DNA from: Amycolatopsis eburnea
GTDB lineage: Bacteria > Actinomycetota > Actinomycetes > Mycobacteriales > Pseudonocardiaceae
NCBI RefSeq assembly: GCF_003937945.1
Contig: NZ_RSEC01000059.1
Coordinates: forward strand, 417,422-481,421
Direction of reading: 5' to 3'
DNA: 64,000 nucleotides
Part shown: piece after piece, positions 51,791 through 59,931 of the stretch
How the letters are laid out: the number at the start of each line of letters is the position of its first letter
Numbering within the stretch: the stretch's first letter is position 1
Notes under the pieces: generated by a model
Databases searched by the model: none
Told to the model about the DNA's origin: nothing
What the model saw: the letters and a program-made list of their open reading frames with translations, nothing else
Made by a program: the position numbers and the translations under genes

Positions 51791-52478
51791 GAAGGTGTGC
51801 GCCGGGTACGGGCGGATGCGGATCCTGCACGACGTCGACCTGCACCTCGACGCGGGCGAGATCGTCGCGCTCGTCGGCGCCAACGGCGCGGGCAAGACCA
51901 CGACCCTGCGCAGCATCTGCGGCCAGCTCAAGCCGCTCTCGGGCCGCGTCACGCTCGACGGCGCACCGACGGCCGGGCGCCGTCCCGATCAGCTCGTCCG
52001 CGACGGCCTGGTGCATGTGCCCGAGGACCGGGCGCTGTTCGGCACGCTCACCGTCGAGGAGAACCTGCGGATGGGCGCGTGGACCCGCACGCCCGCGCAG
52101 GCCGCGACGTCGCTGAAGGAGGTCTACGACCTGTTCCCGGTGCTCGCCGAGCACCGGACGCAGGTCGCCCAGACGTTCAGCGGCGGCCAGCAGCAGATGC
52201 TCGCGATCGGCCGCGCGCTGATGGCCGGGCCGCGGCTGCTGATGCTCGACGAGCCGTCGACCGGGCTTTCGCCGAAACTGACCTGGACGGTGCTGGAGGC
52301 GGTCCAGCGCATCCGGGACAGCGGGGTGGCGGTGCTGCTGGTCGAGCAGAACGCGAAGCAGGCGCTGGCCATCGCCGACCGGGCGTACGTCCTGGAAAGC
52401 GGGTCGACGGTGCTGCAGGGCACCGGCGCCGAACTGGCCGGCGACCAGCGCGTCAGGAAGGCGTACCTGGGACTGTGA
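51777..52478 (+). CDS. ABC importer ATPase, LivF type
   Basis: A 233-residue ATPase with Walker A GANGAGKTT (about 34-42), signature FSGGQQQMLAIGRAL, Walker B LLMLDEPSTGLSP and switch LLVEQN. It completes the five-part importer (binding protein, LivH, LivM, LivG, LivF). Its stop overlaps the GTG of the PrpD gene, which links transport to catabolism in one transcript. Confidence 0.93.
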   Translation: MLTLEKVCAGYGRMRILHDVDLHLDAGEIVALVGANGAGKTTTLRSICGQLKPLSGRVTLDGAPTAGRRPDQLVRDGLVHVPEDRALFGTLTVEENLRMGAWTRTPAQAATSLKEVYDLFPVLAEHRTQVAQTFSGGQQQMLAIGRALMAGPRLLMLDEPSTGLSPKLTWTVLEAVQRIRDSGVAVLLVEQNAKQALAIADRAYVLESGSTVLQGTGAELAGDQRVRKAYLGL

Positions 52479-53824
52479 AGACCGAACAAGCCGCTTCCGC
52501 CACCGCGGCGCTGGGAGCGTGGGTGGCCGAACTGGACGTCGCGAGCGTGCCGGCCGCGGTGCTCGATCGGCTCGCCCTCGTCCTGCTCGATATCGTCGGC
52601 GTCACCGCATTGGGTGCTTCGCTGCCGGAGCAGCGGGCCTTGGTGGACGCCTGGCGCGCGCCGGCGGGACCGGCTCCGCTGATCGGCGGCGGACGGCTGG
52701 TGAGCACCGACGCGGCCGCGTGGCTCAACGCCGTCGCGCTGGTGTCGCTCGAGCTGGACGAGGGCCACAAGTACGCCAAGGGGCACCCGGCCGCGCACGG
52801 CTTCCCCGCGGTGCTGGCGCTGGCGGCCGAGCTGGACAGCACCGGCGCGGACACCGCGGCGGCGCTGCTGGCCGCCTACGAGGTCGCCGCGCGGTTCGGC
52901 CGCGCGACCACCCTGCGCGCGGGCGCGCACCCGCACGGCAGCTGGGGCGTCCCCGGCGCGGCGGCGGGCTGCGCGCGGCTGCTCGGGCTCCCGCCCGGCG
53001 CGGTGTCGGCCGCCATCGACACCGCGGCCGGGATGGGCATCGCCGGGCACTTCGACTCGGCGACGCAGGGCAACCCGGTGCGCAACGCCTGGCTGGGCGC
53101 GTCGGCGACGTCCGGGCTCGCCGCCGCGCGGATGGCGGCGGCCGGGCTGGCCCGCACCACCGGCACGGCCGCGCTCTCGCTCGGCACGCTGCTCGGTTCG
53201 CTGGACGCCGGGGAGCTGGCCGCGGAGCTGGGTACCCGCTGGGACATCACGCGCGGCTACTTCAAGCGCCACGCGTCCTGCTCCTTCACCCACCCGGCCG
53301 CCGACGCCGTGCTCGAACTGCGCTCGCGACCGGGGTTCCGGGTCGGCGGCATCACCCACGTCCTGGTCGAAACCCACGTTCTCGGCGCCGGACTGTCCGA
53401 TGTGGACTGGTCGAACCGGCTTTCGGCGATGTTCTCGACGCCGTTCGTCGTCGCCACCGCCGCCCTGACCGGCGAGGTCGGGCCGGAAAGCCCGCTCTGC
53501 GACGCGGACGTGCGGGCGCTGGCGAGCCGGGTGCGGCTCGTCGAGGCCCCCGACCTCACCGCCCGGCTGCCCGGCGAACGGGCCGCCCGCGTGACCGTCG
53601 CGTTCGACGACGGCACGTCGCTCACCCACGAAGTCCCCAACCCGGTCGGCGACGCCGACCACCACCCGCTGACCGGACCCGAGCTGGCCGGCCTGCTCGA
53701 GACGTGGCTCCCCGCGCCCGTCGTCGACCGCGCCGCCGCACTGGGCCGGGACCTGCCCGGGCTGCCCCGCGTCGGCGCGGCGCTGCGCGAGCTGGCCGGA
53801 ACCGGAGAGAAGGAGCCGAACTGA
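52475..53824 (+). CDS. MmgE/PrpD-family protein (rightward arm)
   Basis: A 449-residue paralogue of the protein at 43304. LVLLDIVGVTALGASLPEQR, LELDEGHKYAKGHPAAHGFP, GCARLLGLPPGAVSAAIDTA and YFKRHASCSFTHPAADAV follow the family, but the DDTH motif of the first protein is DEGH here and KPYPCNHFTH is KRHASCSFTH, so substrate or chemistry may differ. GTG start overlapping the LivF stop. The final TGA overlaps the racemase ATG by one base. Confidence 0.85.
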   Translation: MKTEQAASATAALGAWVAELDVASVPAAVLDRLALVLLDIVGVTALGASLPEQRALVDAWRAPAGPAPLIGGGRLVSTDAAAWLNAVALVSLELDEGHKYAKGHPAAHGFPAVLALAAELDSTGADTAAALLAAYEVAARFGRATTLRAGAHPHGSWGVPGAAAGCARLLGLPPGAVSAAIDTAAGMGIAGHFDSATQGNPVRNAWLGASATSGLAAARMAAAGLARTTGTAALSLGTLLGSLDAGELAAELGTRWDITRGYFKRHASCSFTHPAADAVLELRSRPGFRVGGITHVLVETHVLGAGLSDVDWSNRLSAMFSTPFVVATAALTGEVGPESPLCDADVRALASRVRLVEAPDLTARLPGERAARVTVAFDDGTSLTHEVPNPVGDADHHPLTGPELAGLLETWLPAPVVDRAAALGRDLPGLPRVGAALRELAGTGEKEPN

Positions 53825-54456
53825 TGCGTGCCCTCGCGGTGACGCCCATCCACCTGCCGCCCGACGAGATCCGGCGGCGGCAGCAGCGCTACGACCGGCT
53901 CGCGCCACCGGGCCTGGAGATCGAGCTGCGCGACGTCGGCCCGGCCGCACCGGCCACTTTGGACACCGGCGAGTCCGTGCGCGCCTCCGAACGCGAGGTC
54001 GCCGCCGTGCTCGCGGCGGCCGGCGACGGCTGGGACCTGGCCTTCCCGGACTGCGTGCTGGACCCGGCGGTGCCCGACGCCGTCGCGCAGCCGCCGGTGC
54101 CGGTGCACGGCCTGCTCAAGCTGTCGGCGTCCCATCTCGCCGCGAAGGGCGTCCGGTTCGGCGCAGTCGTGCGCAACGAAGCCATCGCCGAGGAGTTCGC
54201 CAAGCGCATCGCGGCCTACCGGCTGACCGGGTACTTCGCCGGCGTGCGCGTGCTGGACCTGCCGTTCTCCGCGATCGCCGAGACCGAAACGTGGAACGCG
54301 GCGCTCGGCACGGCGGTGCGCGAACTCGCCGCACTGGGCGCGACGGCGGTGATCAACGGCTGCTCGGCCGTCGACGTCGAGCCCGCCGACCTGCCCGCGC
54401 GCATCGTCGACCCGACCGAACTGGCGCTGCGGCTGCTGACCGTGGAGGACCTGTGA
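53824..54456 (+). CDS. Asp/Glu/hydantoin racemase or maleate isomerase-like protein
   Basis: A 210-residue protein of the Asp/Glu racemase superfamily. It keeps the two active-site cysteines: Cys77 (FPDCVLDP) and Cys180 (VINGCSAVDV). The superfamily includes hydantoin racemase, allantoin racemase, maleate cis-trans isomerase and arylmalonate decarboxylase. Next to a hydantoinase-like gene, racemisation of a cyclic ureide or isomerisation of a maleate-type product are the leading options. Confidence 0.8.
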   Translation: MRALAVTPIHLPPDEIRRRQQRYDRLAPPGLEIELRDVGPAAPATLDTGESVRASEREVAAVLAAAGDGWDLAFPDCVLDPAVPDAVAQPPVPVHGLLKLSASHLAAKGVRFGAVVRNEAIAEEFAKRIAAYRLTGYFAGVRVLDLPFSAIAETETWNAALGTAVRELAALGATAVINGCSAVDVEPADLPARIVDPTELALRLLTVEDL

Positions 54457-55832
54457 CCGACGGACCCGATCTCGTCGTCGCCGGCGCGGGCGGCGGCCTC
54501 GCGGGCGCACTGCGGGCCGCCGAACTGGGACTTTCCGTCCTGGTGGTCGAGGCGAGCGAGCACTTCCGGCGCGGCAACAACACCTCGATGTCCACGGCGA
54601 TGTTCCCCGGTGCGGGCTCCCGCTGGCAGACGTCGGCAGGCGTCGACGACTCGCCCGAGCGGTTCGTCGCCGACATCATGGCCAAGACGCACGGGCAGGC
54701 CGACGCCCGGCTGGCCCGCACCCTGGCCGAGGTGAGCGCCCCGCTGGTCGAATGGCTCGCCGATTCCGCCGGGCTGCCGCTGTCGCTGGTGACGGACTTC
54801 AACTACCCCGGCCACTCCGTGCCCCGCTGCCACTCGATCCCGGGACGGCACGGCTCCGGCGTCATCGACCACTTGGCGCGGCGCGTGACCGAGCACGAGA
54901 ACATCGAGCTGCTCGCGCCCGCCCGGCTCGTCGACGTCCTGTCCGATGTGGACGGTGTGCGCGCGGTCGTGGTCCGGTACCCGGACGGGACCAAGGAGGA
55001 GATCCCGACCCGGGCGGTTCTGTTGGCCACCAACGGCTTCGGTGCCGACGCCGACCTCGTCGCGCAGCACGTTCCCGAGATCTCGGGAGCGCTGTACCAG
55101 GGGAGCGACCAGTCGCTCGGCGACGCGCTGCGCATCGGGGAGAAGCTGGGTGCCGCCACCGGGTTCCTCGACGCGTACCAGGGCCACGGCGCGGTTTCCG
55201 CCGCCGCGGGCACCCTGGTCGGCTGGGCGACGATCATCCACGGCGGGTTCCTCGTCGGCCTCGACGGCCGCCGCTTCGGCAACGAAACCCGCGGCTACTC
55301 CGAGTACGCCGCCGAACTGGCCGCGCGGCCCGGGTCGACCGGCTGGATCGTCCTCGACGAGACGATCTTCGAGCAGTGCCAGCCGTTCCAGGACTTCCGG
55401 GACGTCGTTTCGGCGGGCGCTCTCGTCTGGGCCGACGACGCTCGTGGGCTCGCGAAGGCGACCGGCCTGCCACCGGACGCCCTGGAGCCGGAAATCGCCA
55501 CGGCGGCCGCGATCGCGCGCGGCGAGCGTCCGGACGAGCACGGCCGCACCCACTGGGAACGCCCCCTTTCGGGCCAGCTCGCCGCCGTCCGGGTGGTGCC
55601 CGCGCTGTTCCACACCCAGGGCGGCCTGCTGGTCGACGAGCACGCCGCCGTCGTCGACCCCGACGACCGCCCGATCCCCGGGCTGTACGCCGCGGGTGGC
55701 GCCGCGGCGAGCATCTCCGGCCACGGCGCCGCCGGCTACCTGCCCGGCAACGGGCTCCTGCCCGCCTTCGGGCTGGCCTACCTGGCCGCCGGCGCCGTCG
55801 CCCGGCGCCTGACTTCGCACACCGCAAGCTGA
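54453..55832 (+). CDS. FAD-dependent dehydrogenase of the fumarate reductase/ketosteroid dehydrogenase type
   Basis: A 459-residue flavoprotein. The FAD fold starts DLVVAGAGGGLAGALRAAEL (about 5-24) and VLVVEAS. The region IIHGGFLVGLDGRRFGNETR and the C-terminal GLYAAGGAAASISGHGAAGY then LPGNGLLPAF follow the FAD_binding_2 family. It probably desaturates or reduces an alpha-beta bond in an acid or cyclic substrate. No covalent-flavin or secretion signal is seen. GTG start overlapping the racemase stop (GTGA). Confidence 0.82.
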   Translation: MTDGPDLVVAGAGGGLAGALRAAELGLSVLVVEASEHFRRGNNTSMSTAMFPGAGSRWQTSAGVDDSPERFVADIMAKTHGQADARLARTLAEVSAPLVEWLADSAGLPLSLVTDFNYPGHSVPRCHSIPGRHGSGVIDHLARRVTEHENIELLAPARLVDVLSDVDGVRAVVVRYPDGTKEEIPTRAVLLATNGFGADADLVAQHVPEISGALYQGSDQSLGDALRIGEKLGAATGFLDAYQGHGAVSAAAGTLVGWATIIHGGFLVGLDGRRFGNETRGYSEYAAELAARPGSTGWIVLDETIFEQCQPFQDFRDVVSAGALVWADDARGLAKATGLPPDALEPEIATAAAIARGERPDEHGRTHWERPLSGQLAAVRVVPALFHTQGGLLVDEHAAVVDPDDRPIPGLYAAGGAAASISGHGAAGYLPGNGLLPAFGLAYLAAGAVARRLTSHTAS

Positions 55833-55840
55833 GGAGAGAA

Positions 55841-57310
55841 ATGGCCACCACGGAACTGCTCGTGAAGAACGTCCGGGTCGTCCGCCCCGGCGACGCCGAC
55901 GGGTCCGAGCCCGAACTGCTGGACATCGCCGTGAACGACGGCACGATCACGCGCGTGGCGCCGAACCTGCCCGTCGACGACGCCGCGCGGGTCGTCGACG
56001 GCCGCGGGCTGCTCGCCTTCCCCGGCGTGGTCGACGCGCACCAGCACTGGGGCATCTACAACGAGCTGGCCACCGACACCCGCACCGAAAGCCGCGCGAG
56101 CGCGCAGGGCGGTGTCACGACGTCGCTGACGTACATGCGCACCGGCCAGTACTACCTCAACAAGGGCGGCAGCTACCGCGACTTCTTCCCCGAGGTGCTG
56201 AGCGCGTCGGAGGGCAATGCCTACGTCGACTACGCCTTCCACCTCGCGCCGATGAGCTCGCAGCACATCTCCGAGATTCCTTACCTGGTCGAGGAATTCG
56301 GCGTCACGTCGTTCAAGATCTTCATGTTCTACGGCAGCCACGGCCTGCACGGGCGGTCGACCAGCCAGAGCGACTTCCTGATGATCCCGCCGGACGAGCG
56401 CTACGACATCGCGCACTTCGAGTTCGTCATGCGCGGGGTCCAGCACGCGCGCGAGGTGCTGACCGAGTACGCGCCGCACCTTTCGCTGTCGCTGCACTGC
56501 GAAACGGCCGAGATCATGACCGCGTACACGAAGCTGGTCGAGCAGGACGGCTCGCTGTCGGGCCTGCGGGCCTACAGCGCGTCGCGGCCGCCGCACTCCG
56601 AAGGCCTGGCCGTCACGATCGCGTCCTACCTGGCGCACGAAACCGGGCTGCCGAACATCAACCTGCTGCACCTGTCGTCGGAGAAGGCGCTGTCGGCGGC
56701 GCTGACGATGGCGAAGGCGTTCCCGCACATCGACTTCCGGCGCGAGGTGACGATCGGCCACCTGCTGGCCGATGTGGACACCGCGTCGGGCATCGGCGGC
56801 AAGGTCAACCCGCCGCTGCGCGAGCGCGAGGACGTCGAGGCGTTGTGGCGGCACGTGCTCGCTGGCGAGGTCGACTGGGTGGTCAGCGACCACGCGTGCT
56901 GCCGCGACGAGCTGAAGTTCGGTGCGGACCGCGACGACGTCTTCCTGGCGAAGTCCGGCTTCGGCGGTGCGGAGTACCTGCTGCCCGGGCTGGTCGGCGA
57001 GGGCACCAAGCGGGGCTTGTCGCTGCAGCGGATCGCGCAGCTGACTTCGCGGAACCCGGCGCGCCGCTACGGCCTGCTGAAGAAGGGCGACATCGCCGAG
57101 GGCTTCGACGCGGACTTCGCGCTGGTCGACCCGGACGTCCGGTGGACGGTGCGCGCGGCGGAGTCGGAGTCCACTCAGGAGTACACGCCGTTCGAGGGCT
57201 TCGACATGACGGCGAAGGTGACCGACACGTTCGTGCGCGGGAACCACGTGTTCGCCGACGGCAAGATCGCCGGTGACCCCGTGGGCCGCTACCTCAAGCG
57301 CGGCCGCTGA
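55841..57310 (+). CDS. Hydantoinase/dihydroorotase-like cyclic amidohydrolase
   Basis: A 489-residue binuclear metal hydrolase. All expected ligands are visible: H67 and H69 (DAHQH), carboxylated K159 (SFKIF), H219 (LHCE), H277 (LLHLSSEK) and D350 (VSDHA). The composite beta domain (LLVKNVRVVRPG and the C-terminal FADGKIAGDPVGRYLKR) completes the D-hydantoinase/allantoinase/dihydroorotase fold. It should open a cyclic amide, imide or ureide ring. It ends the rightward operon; ATG with GAGGAG. A bidirectional terminator follows. Confidence 0.88.
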   Translation: MATTELLVKNVRVVRPGDADGSEPELLDIAVNDGTITRVAPNLPVDDAARVVDGRGLLAFPGVVDAHQHWGIYNELATDTRTESRASAQGGVTTSLTYMRTGQYYLNKGGSYRDFFPEVLSASEGNAYVDYAFHLAPMSSQHISEIPYLVEEFGVTSFKIFMFYGSHGLHGRSTSQSDFLMIPPDERYDIAHFEFVMRGVQHAREVLTEYAPHLSLSLHCETAEIMTAYTKLVEQDGSLSGLRAYSASRPPHSEGLAVTIASYLAHETGLPNINLLHLSSEKALSAALTMAKAFPHIDFRREVTIGHLLADVDTASGIGGKVNPPLREREDVEALWRHVLAGEVDWVVSDHACCRDELKFGADRDDVFLAKSGFGGAEYLLPGLVGEGTKRGLSLQRIAQLTSRNPARRYGLLKKGDIAEGFDADFALVDPDVRWTVRAAESESTQEYTPFEGFDMTAKVTDTFVRGNHVFADGKIAGDPVGRYLKRGR

Positions 57311-57313
57311 GCC

Positions 57314-57344
57314 CCGGGCGGCCGGTGCCTCACCGGCCGCCCGG
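57314..57344. terminator. Bidirectional hairpin between hydantoinase-like and iclR genes
   Basis: CCGGGCGGCCGGTG (57314-57327) and CACCGGCCGCCCGG (57331-57344) pair perfectly with loop CCT. It starts 4 bp after the rightward stop and overlaps the last codons of the leftward iclR gene (57330), so it can serve both. Confidence 0.8.
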
Positions 57345-58148
57345 CTCCTGCAGCCAGGCCCAGCTCTGCCGGATCTCGGCCGCAGCTTCGCGCACGAGAT
57401 CGCGGTAGCGGGCCACGGCGTCGGGCGTGAAGCGGTACTGCGGGCCGCAGATGCTGATGGAACCGTGGACTTCGCCGTCCGGCCCGAACAGGGGAGCGGC
57501 GACGGACCCCGCGCCCGGCTGCCGTTCGCCGAGCGAGACGGCGACGCCGTCGCGGGCCACCTCGGCGAGGGCCGCGCGCAGCTCCTCGGCGGTGGTGATC
57601 GTGTGCTCGGTCAGCGCGGGCAGTTCCCGGTGCAGCACGGCTTCCCGGCGCTCCTCGGGCAGCGACGCCAGGATGACCTTGCCGGAAGACCCGGCGTGCA
57701 GCGGGAACCGGCGGCCGAGTTCGACGGTCATCTTGATCTCGCGCGGGCTTTCGAACTGGTCGAGGTACACGCGTTCGTCGCCGACCAGCCCGGAAAGCGT
57801 CGTCGTTTCGCCGGTTTCTTCCCGCAGCCGCCGCAGGACGGGCGTGGCGGCGACCCGGGCGTCGAACCGCCGCAGGGCGCTCGCCCCGAGCGCGACGGCC
57901 GCCGGGCCGAGCCGGTAGCCGGCGACGCCGGGGTCGGTGGCCAGCATCTCGCGCGAGACCAGCGACTGCAGGATCCGGTAGACGACCGCCTTCGAGAGGT
58001 CGAGCTCACGGCTGATCGTGCTGACGCCCAGGTGCCGGGGGCCGCCGGTGAAGAGCAGCAGCACGTCGGCCACCCGGGCGGCGGCCTCGGTGCCGGCGTT
58101 GTCCGGCGCGCTGGCGGGCTTGCGCCCGGCGGTACTGTTGACAGCCAC
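57330..58148 (-). CDS. IclR-family regulator of the catabolic island
   Basis: A 272-residue IclR protein. The N-terminal winged helix is about 25-85 (ARVADVLLLFTGGPRHLGVS, ELDLSKAVVYRILQSLVSRE). The effector domain is about 95-265 (LREETGETTTLSGLVGDERV, PLHAGSSGKVILASLPEERR, SISICGPQYRFTPDAVARYR). The GTG at 58148 is chosen because GAGG precedes it and the residues upstream are Arg-rich and pass through the operator. It carries its own copy of the 17-bp site (58170-58186), identical in its 12 fixed positions to the sites of both operon arms, so it is the likely common regulator. Confidence 0.88.
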   Translation of the reverse strand: MAVNSTAGRKPASAPDNAGTEAAARVADVLLLFTGGPRHLGVSTISRELDLSKAVVYRILQSLVSREMLATDPGVAGYRLGPAAVALGASALRRFDARVAATPVLRRLREETGETTTLSGLVGDERVYLDQFESPREIKMTVELGRRFPLHAGSSGKVILASLPEERREAVLHRELPALTEHTITTAEELRAALAEVARDGVAVSLGERQPGAGSVAAPLFGPDGEVHGSISICGPQYRFTPDAVARYRDLVREAAAEIRQSWAWLQEPGGR

Positions 58149-58169
58149 CCTCGTCGTCCTCGGAATTCT

Positions 58170-58186
58170 GTTTCGCTGGCGGGAAC
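58170..58186. promoter_or_regulatory. IclR-type operator C (iclR autoregulation)
   Basis: GTTTCGCTGGCGGGAAC; same GTTTCGC-N5-GGAAC as operators A and B. It lies just downstream of the predicted iclR transcript start and 22 bp before the GTG. Confidence 0.72.
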
Positions 58187-58188
58187 GT

Positions 58189-58204
58189 TTTCGCCGAAAT
58201 TGTA
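58189..58204 (-). promoter_or_regulatory. iclR -10 element and 11-bp palindrome
   Basis: On the minus strand TACAAT (58204-58199) is an excellent -10; the start should be near 58192. The palindrome TTTCGCCGAAA (58189-58199) overlaps it and shares TTTCGC with the operators, so it may be a secondary half-site. A -35 is not clear. Confidence 0.55.
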
Positions 58205-58227
58205 GCACTTCCGAGGTGTGCATTGAG

Positions 58228-59931
58228 TCATTCGTTCCGGTGGGCGATACGGTGGGCCGCTTCCGGGACGCGGGGTGCGGGCACGGCGGGCGCTTTCGGG
58301 CCCGGCTGGTTGGTGAGGAACGCGCGCCGGGCGCGGGCGAAACCGCGGTGGTCGTCGAAGATGTCGCCGGTCATCTCGGCCAGTTCGCGCACGCGGTAGG
58401 TCTCCAGGGGCCGGTGCCGCTCGTCGGCGGCCCGGGCGGCACGCTTGCGGGCAAGCAGCGCGCGGGCCCGCGGCCCTTCGGCCAATTCGGCGGCGTAGTC
58501 GAGCGCGGCCGCGGTGAACGCTTTCCGGTCGCTCGCGGCGAGCCGGTCGACCAGGCCGAGCCCGGCCGCTTCGGTCGCGCTGATCGGCTCACAGCGCGTG
58601 GTCAGCTGTCGTGCCTGTGCTTCGCCGACCCGGCGGGGCAGCACGTAGGTCCAGTACTCGGAACCGTAGAGGCCCATGGTCCGGTAGTGCGGGTTGAGCG
58701 TGATGCCGTCCCGGGCGATGACCTTGTCCGCGCCCAGCGCCAGCATCACCCCGCCGGCGCCCGCGCCGCCGGACAGCGCCGACACCACGAGCTGGCCGGT
58801 GCAGGTGATGATTTCCCGGCAGAGGTCGTCGATCGCGGTGATGTTGCGCCACGCTTCCCCCGCGGGGTCCGGGTGCGCTTCGATGACGCCCAGGTGCAGG
58901 CCGTTGGAAAACACCTCGCCGCCGGCCAGCACCACGACCTTGGTGTCCTGCGCCATCGCGTGGCGGAGCGCCGAGAGCAGCCGCCGGCAGTGGGTGGTGG
59001 ACATCGCGCCGTTGTAGAAGTCGAAGCTGACCAGCCCGACGTCGCCGGTTCGCCGGTAGCCGATCTCCCGGAAGCCCGGCAGCTCCTTGGCTTCCGGCGG
59101 CTCGGGAACACCCGAGAGGGCGAGTACCGCCGGCAGCTTGACCGGGACGCCGGGTGCGGCCAGCCGCCGGGCGTGTCCCACCCAGAGCGCGCCGTCCCCG
59201 GTGCGGACCAGCACGGCGCCGTGGCTGTGCGCCGCGATCGTGCCGGGCTCGCCGGGCGGAGCGTCGCCGGGATGAGCGTCGAACACGGCGACCGGTACCC
59301 CGGCCAGCTTGGTCCGCACCCCGGGCCTGCCGTCGGCCGCGCGGATGCGGCGGAGGATGTGCGCGGCCGGCTCGTGCCAGGAAAAGCCCCGATCGGCCTG
59401 GCGCACCGGGGGACGGGACCGCGCGGTGGCGCCGGGCCGGTGGCGGTGGAGGGGTTGCGGGGTGAAGCCCGGGGTTTCCGCCTTGCGCACGACTTCGGCG
59501 ATCAGGCTCATCGCCGCGTCGGCCACCTGGGTGTTGTAGAGGGTGCTCTTGCGCGGCGGGTCGGACGGCATCGGGAACAGCCGCGACCCCCAGATCGGGC
59601 CGCCGTCCAGGTCGCCGGTCGCCTGCAGGGCCGTCACGCCCCAGGTGGGTTCGCCGTCCATGATCGCCCAGTCCAGCGCGGCCGGACCCCGGTCCCCGGG
59701 CGGTCCGGGGTGGATGATGATCGTGCGATACCGCCGCCAGATGGCTTCGGGCACCCGGTGTCGCAGGAACGGGCAGAGGATCAGTTCGGGCTCGACGTCC
59801 GCCACGGCGGCGGCGATCGATTCCGGATCGGCTGCCGTTCGCACGGTGACGCGGTGTCCGCCGGCCCGCAAACCGGCCCACGCGCGTTGACTCAGTCCGT
59901 TGAACGCGGTGCACAGCAACAGGATCTTCAA
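58228..59931 (-). CDS. hypX: HypX-like protein (formyl-THF transferase plus enoyl-CoA hydratase domains)
   Basis: A 567-residue fusion. The N-terminal formyltransferase-like domain contains IIIHPGPPGDRGPAALDWAI (71-90). A C-terminal crotonase-type domain (about 285-560) contains FSNGLHLGVIEAHPDPAGEA and MGLYGSEYWTYVLPRRVG, both close to HypX/HoxX. HypX makes carbon monoxide from formyl-tetrahydrofolate (via formyl-CoA) for the Fe(CO)(CN)2 centre of NiFe-hydrogenases under air. No hydrogenase gene is in the window. The TTG at 59931 follows GGAGGCGCG and begins at KILLLC; an earlier start at 60003 would add 24 unrelated residues. Confidence 0.82.
   Translation of the reverse strand: MKILLLCTAFNGLSQRAWAGLRAGGHRVTVRTAADPESIAAAVADVEPELILCPFLRHRVPEAIWRRYRTIIIHPGPPGDRGPAALDWAIMDGEPTWGVTALQATGDLDGGPIWGSRLFPMPSDPPRKSTLYNTQVADAAMSLIAEVVRKAETPGFTPQPLHRHRPGATARSRPPVRQADRGFSWHEPAAHILRRIRAADGRPGVRTKLAGVPVAVFDAHPGDAPPGEPGTIAAHSHGAVLVRTGDGALWVGHARRLAAPGVPVKLPAVLALSGVPEPPEAKELPGFREIGYRRTGDVGLVSFDFYNGAMSTTHCRRLLSALRHAMAQDTKVVVLAGGEVFSNGLHLGVIEAHPDPAGEAWRNITAIDDLCREIITCTGQLVVSALSGGAGAGGVMLALGADKVIARDGITLNPHYRTMGLYGSEYWTYVLPRRVGEAQARQLTTRCEPISATEAAGLGLVDRLAASDRKAFTAAALDYAAELAEGPRARALLARKRAARAADERHRPLETYRVRELAEMTGDIFDDHRGFARARRAFLTNQPGPKAPAVPAPRVPEAAHRIAHRNE

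Noticed and set aside
43304..57310. Standard propionate/methylcitrate cluster because of MmgE/PrpD
   Set aside because: There is no methylcitrate synthase or methylisocitrate lyase of the PrpB type. The importer, amidohydrolase and CoA-transferase point to another substrate.
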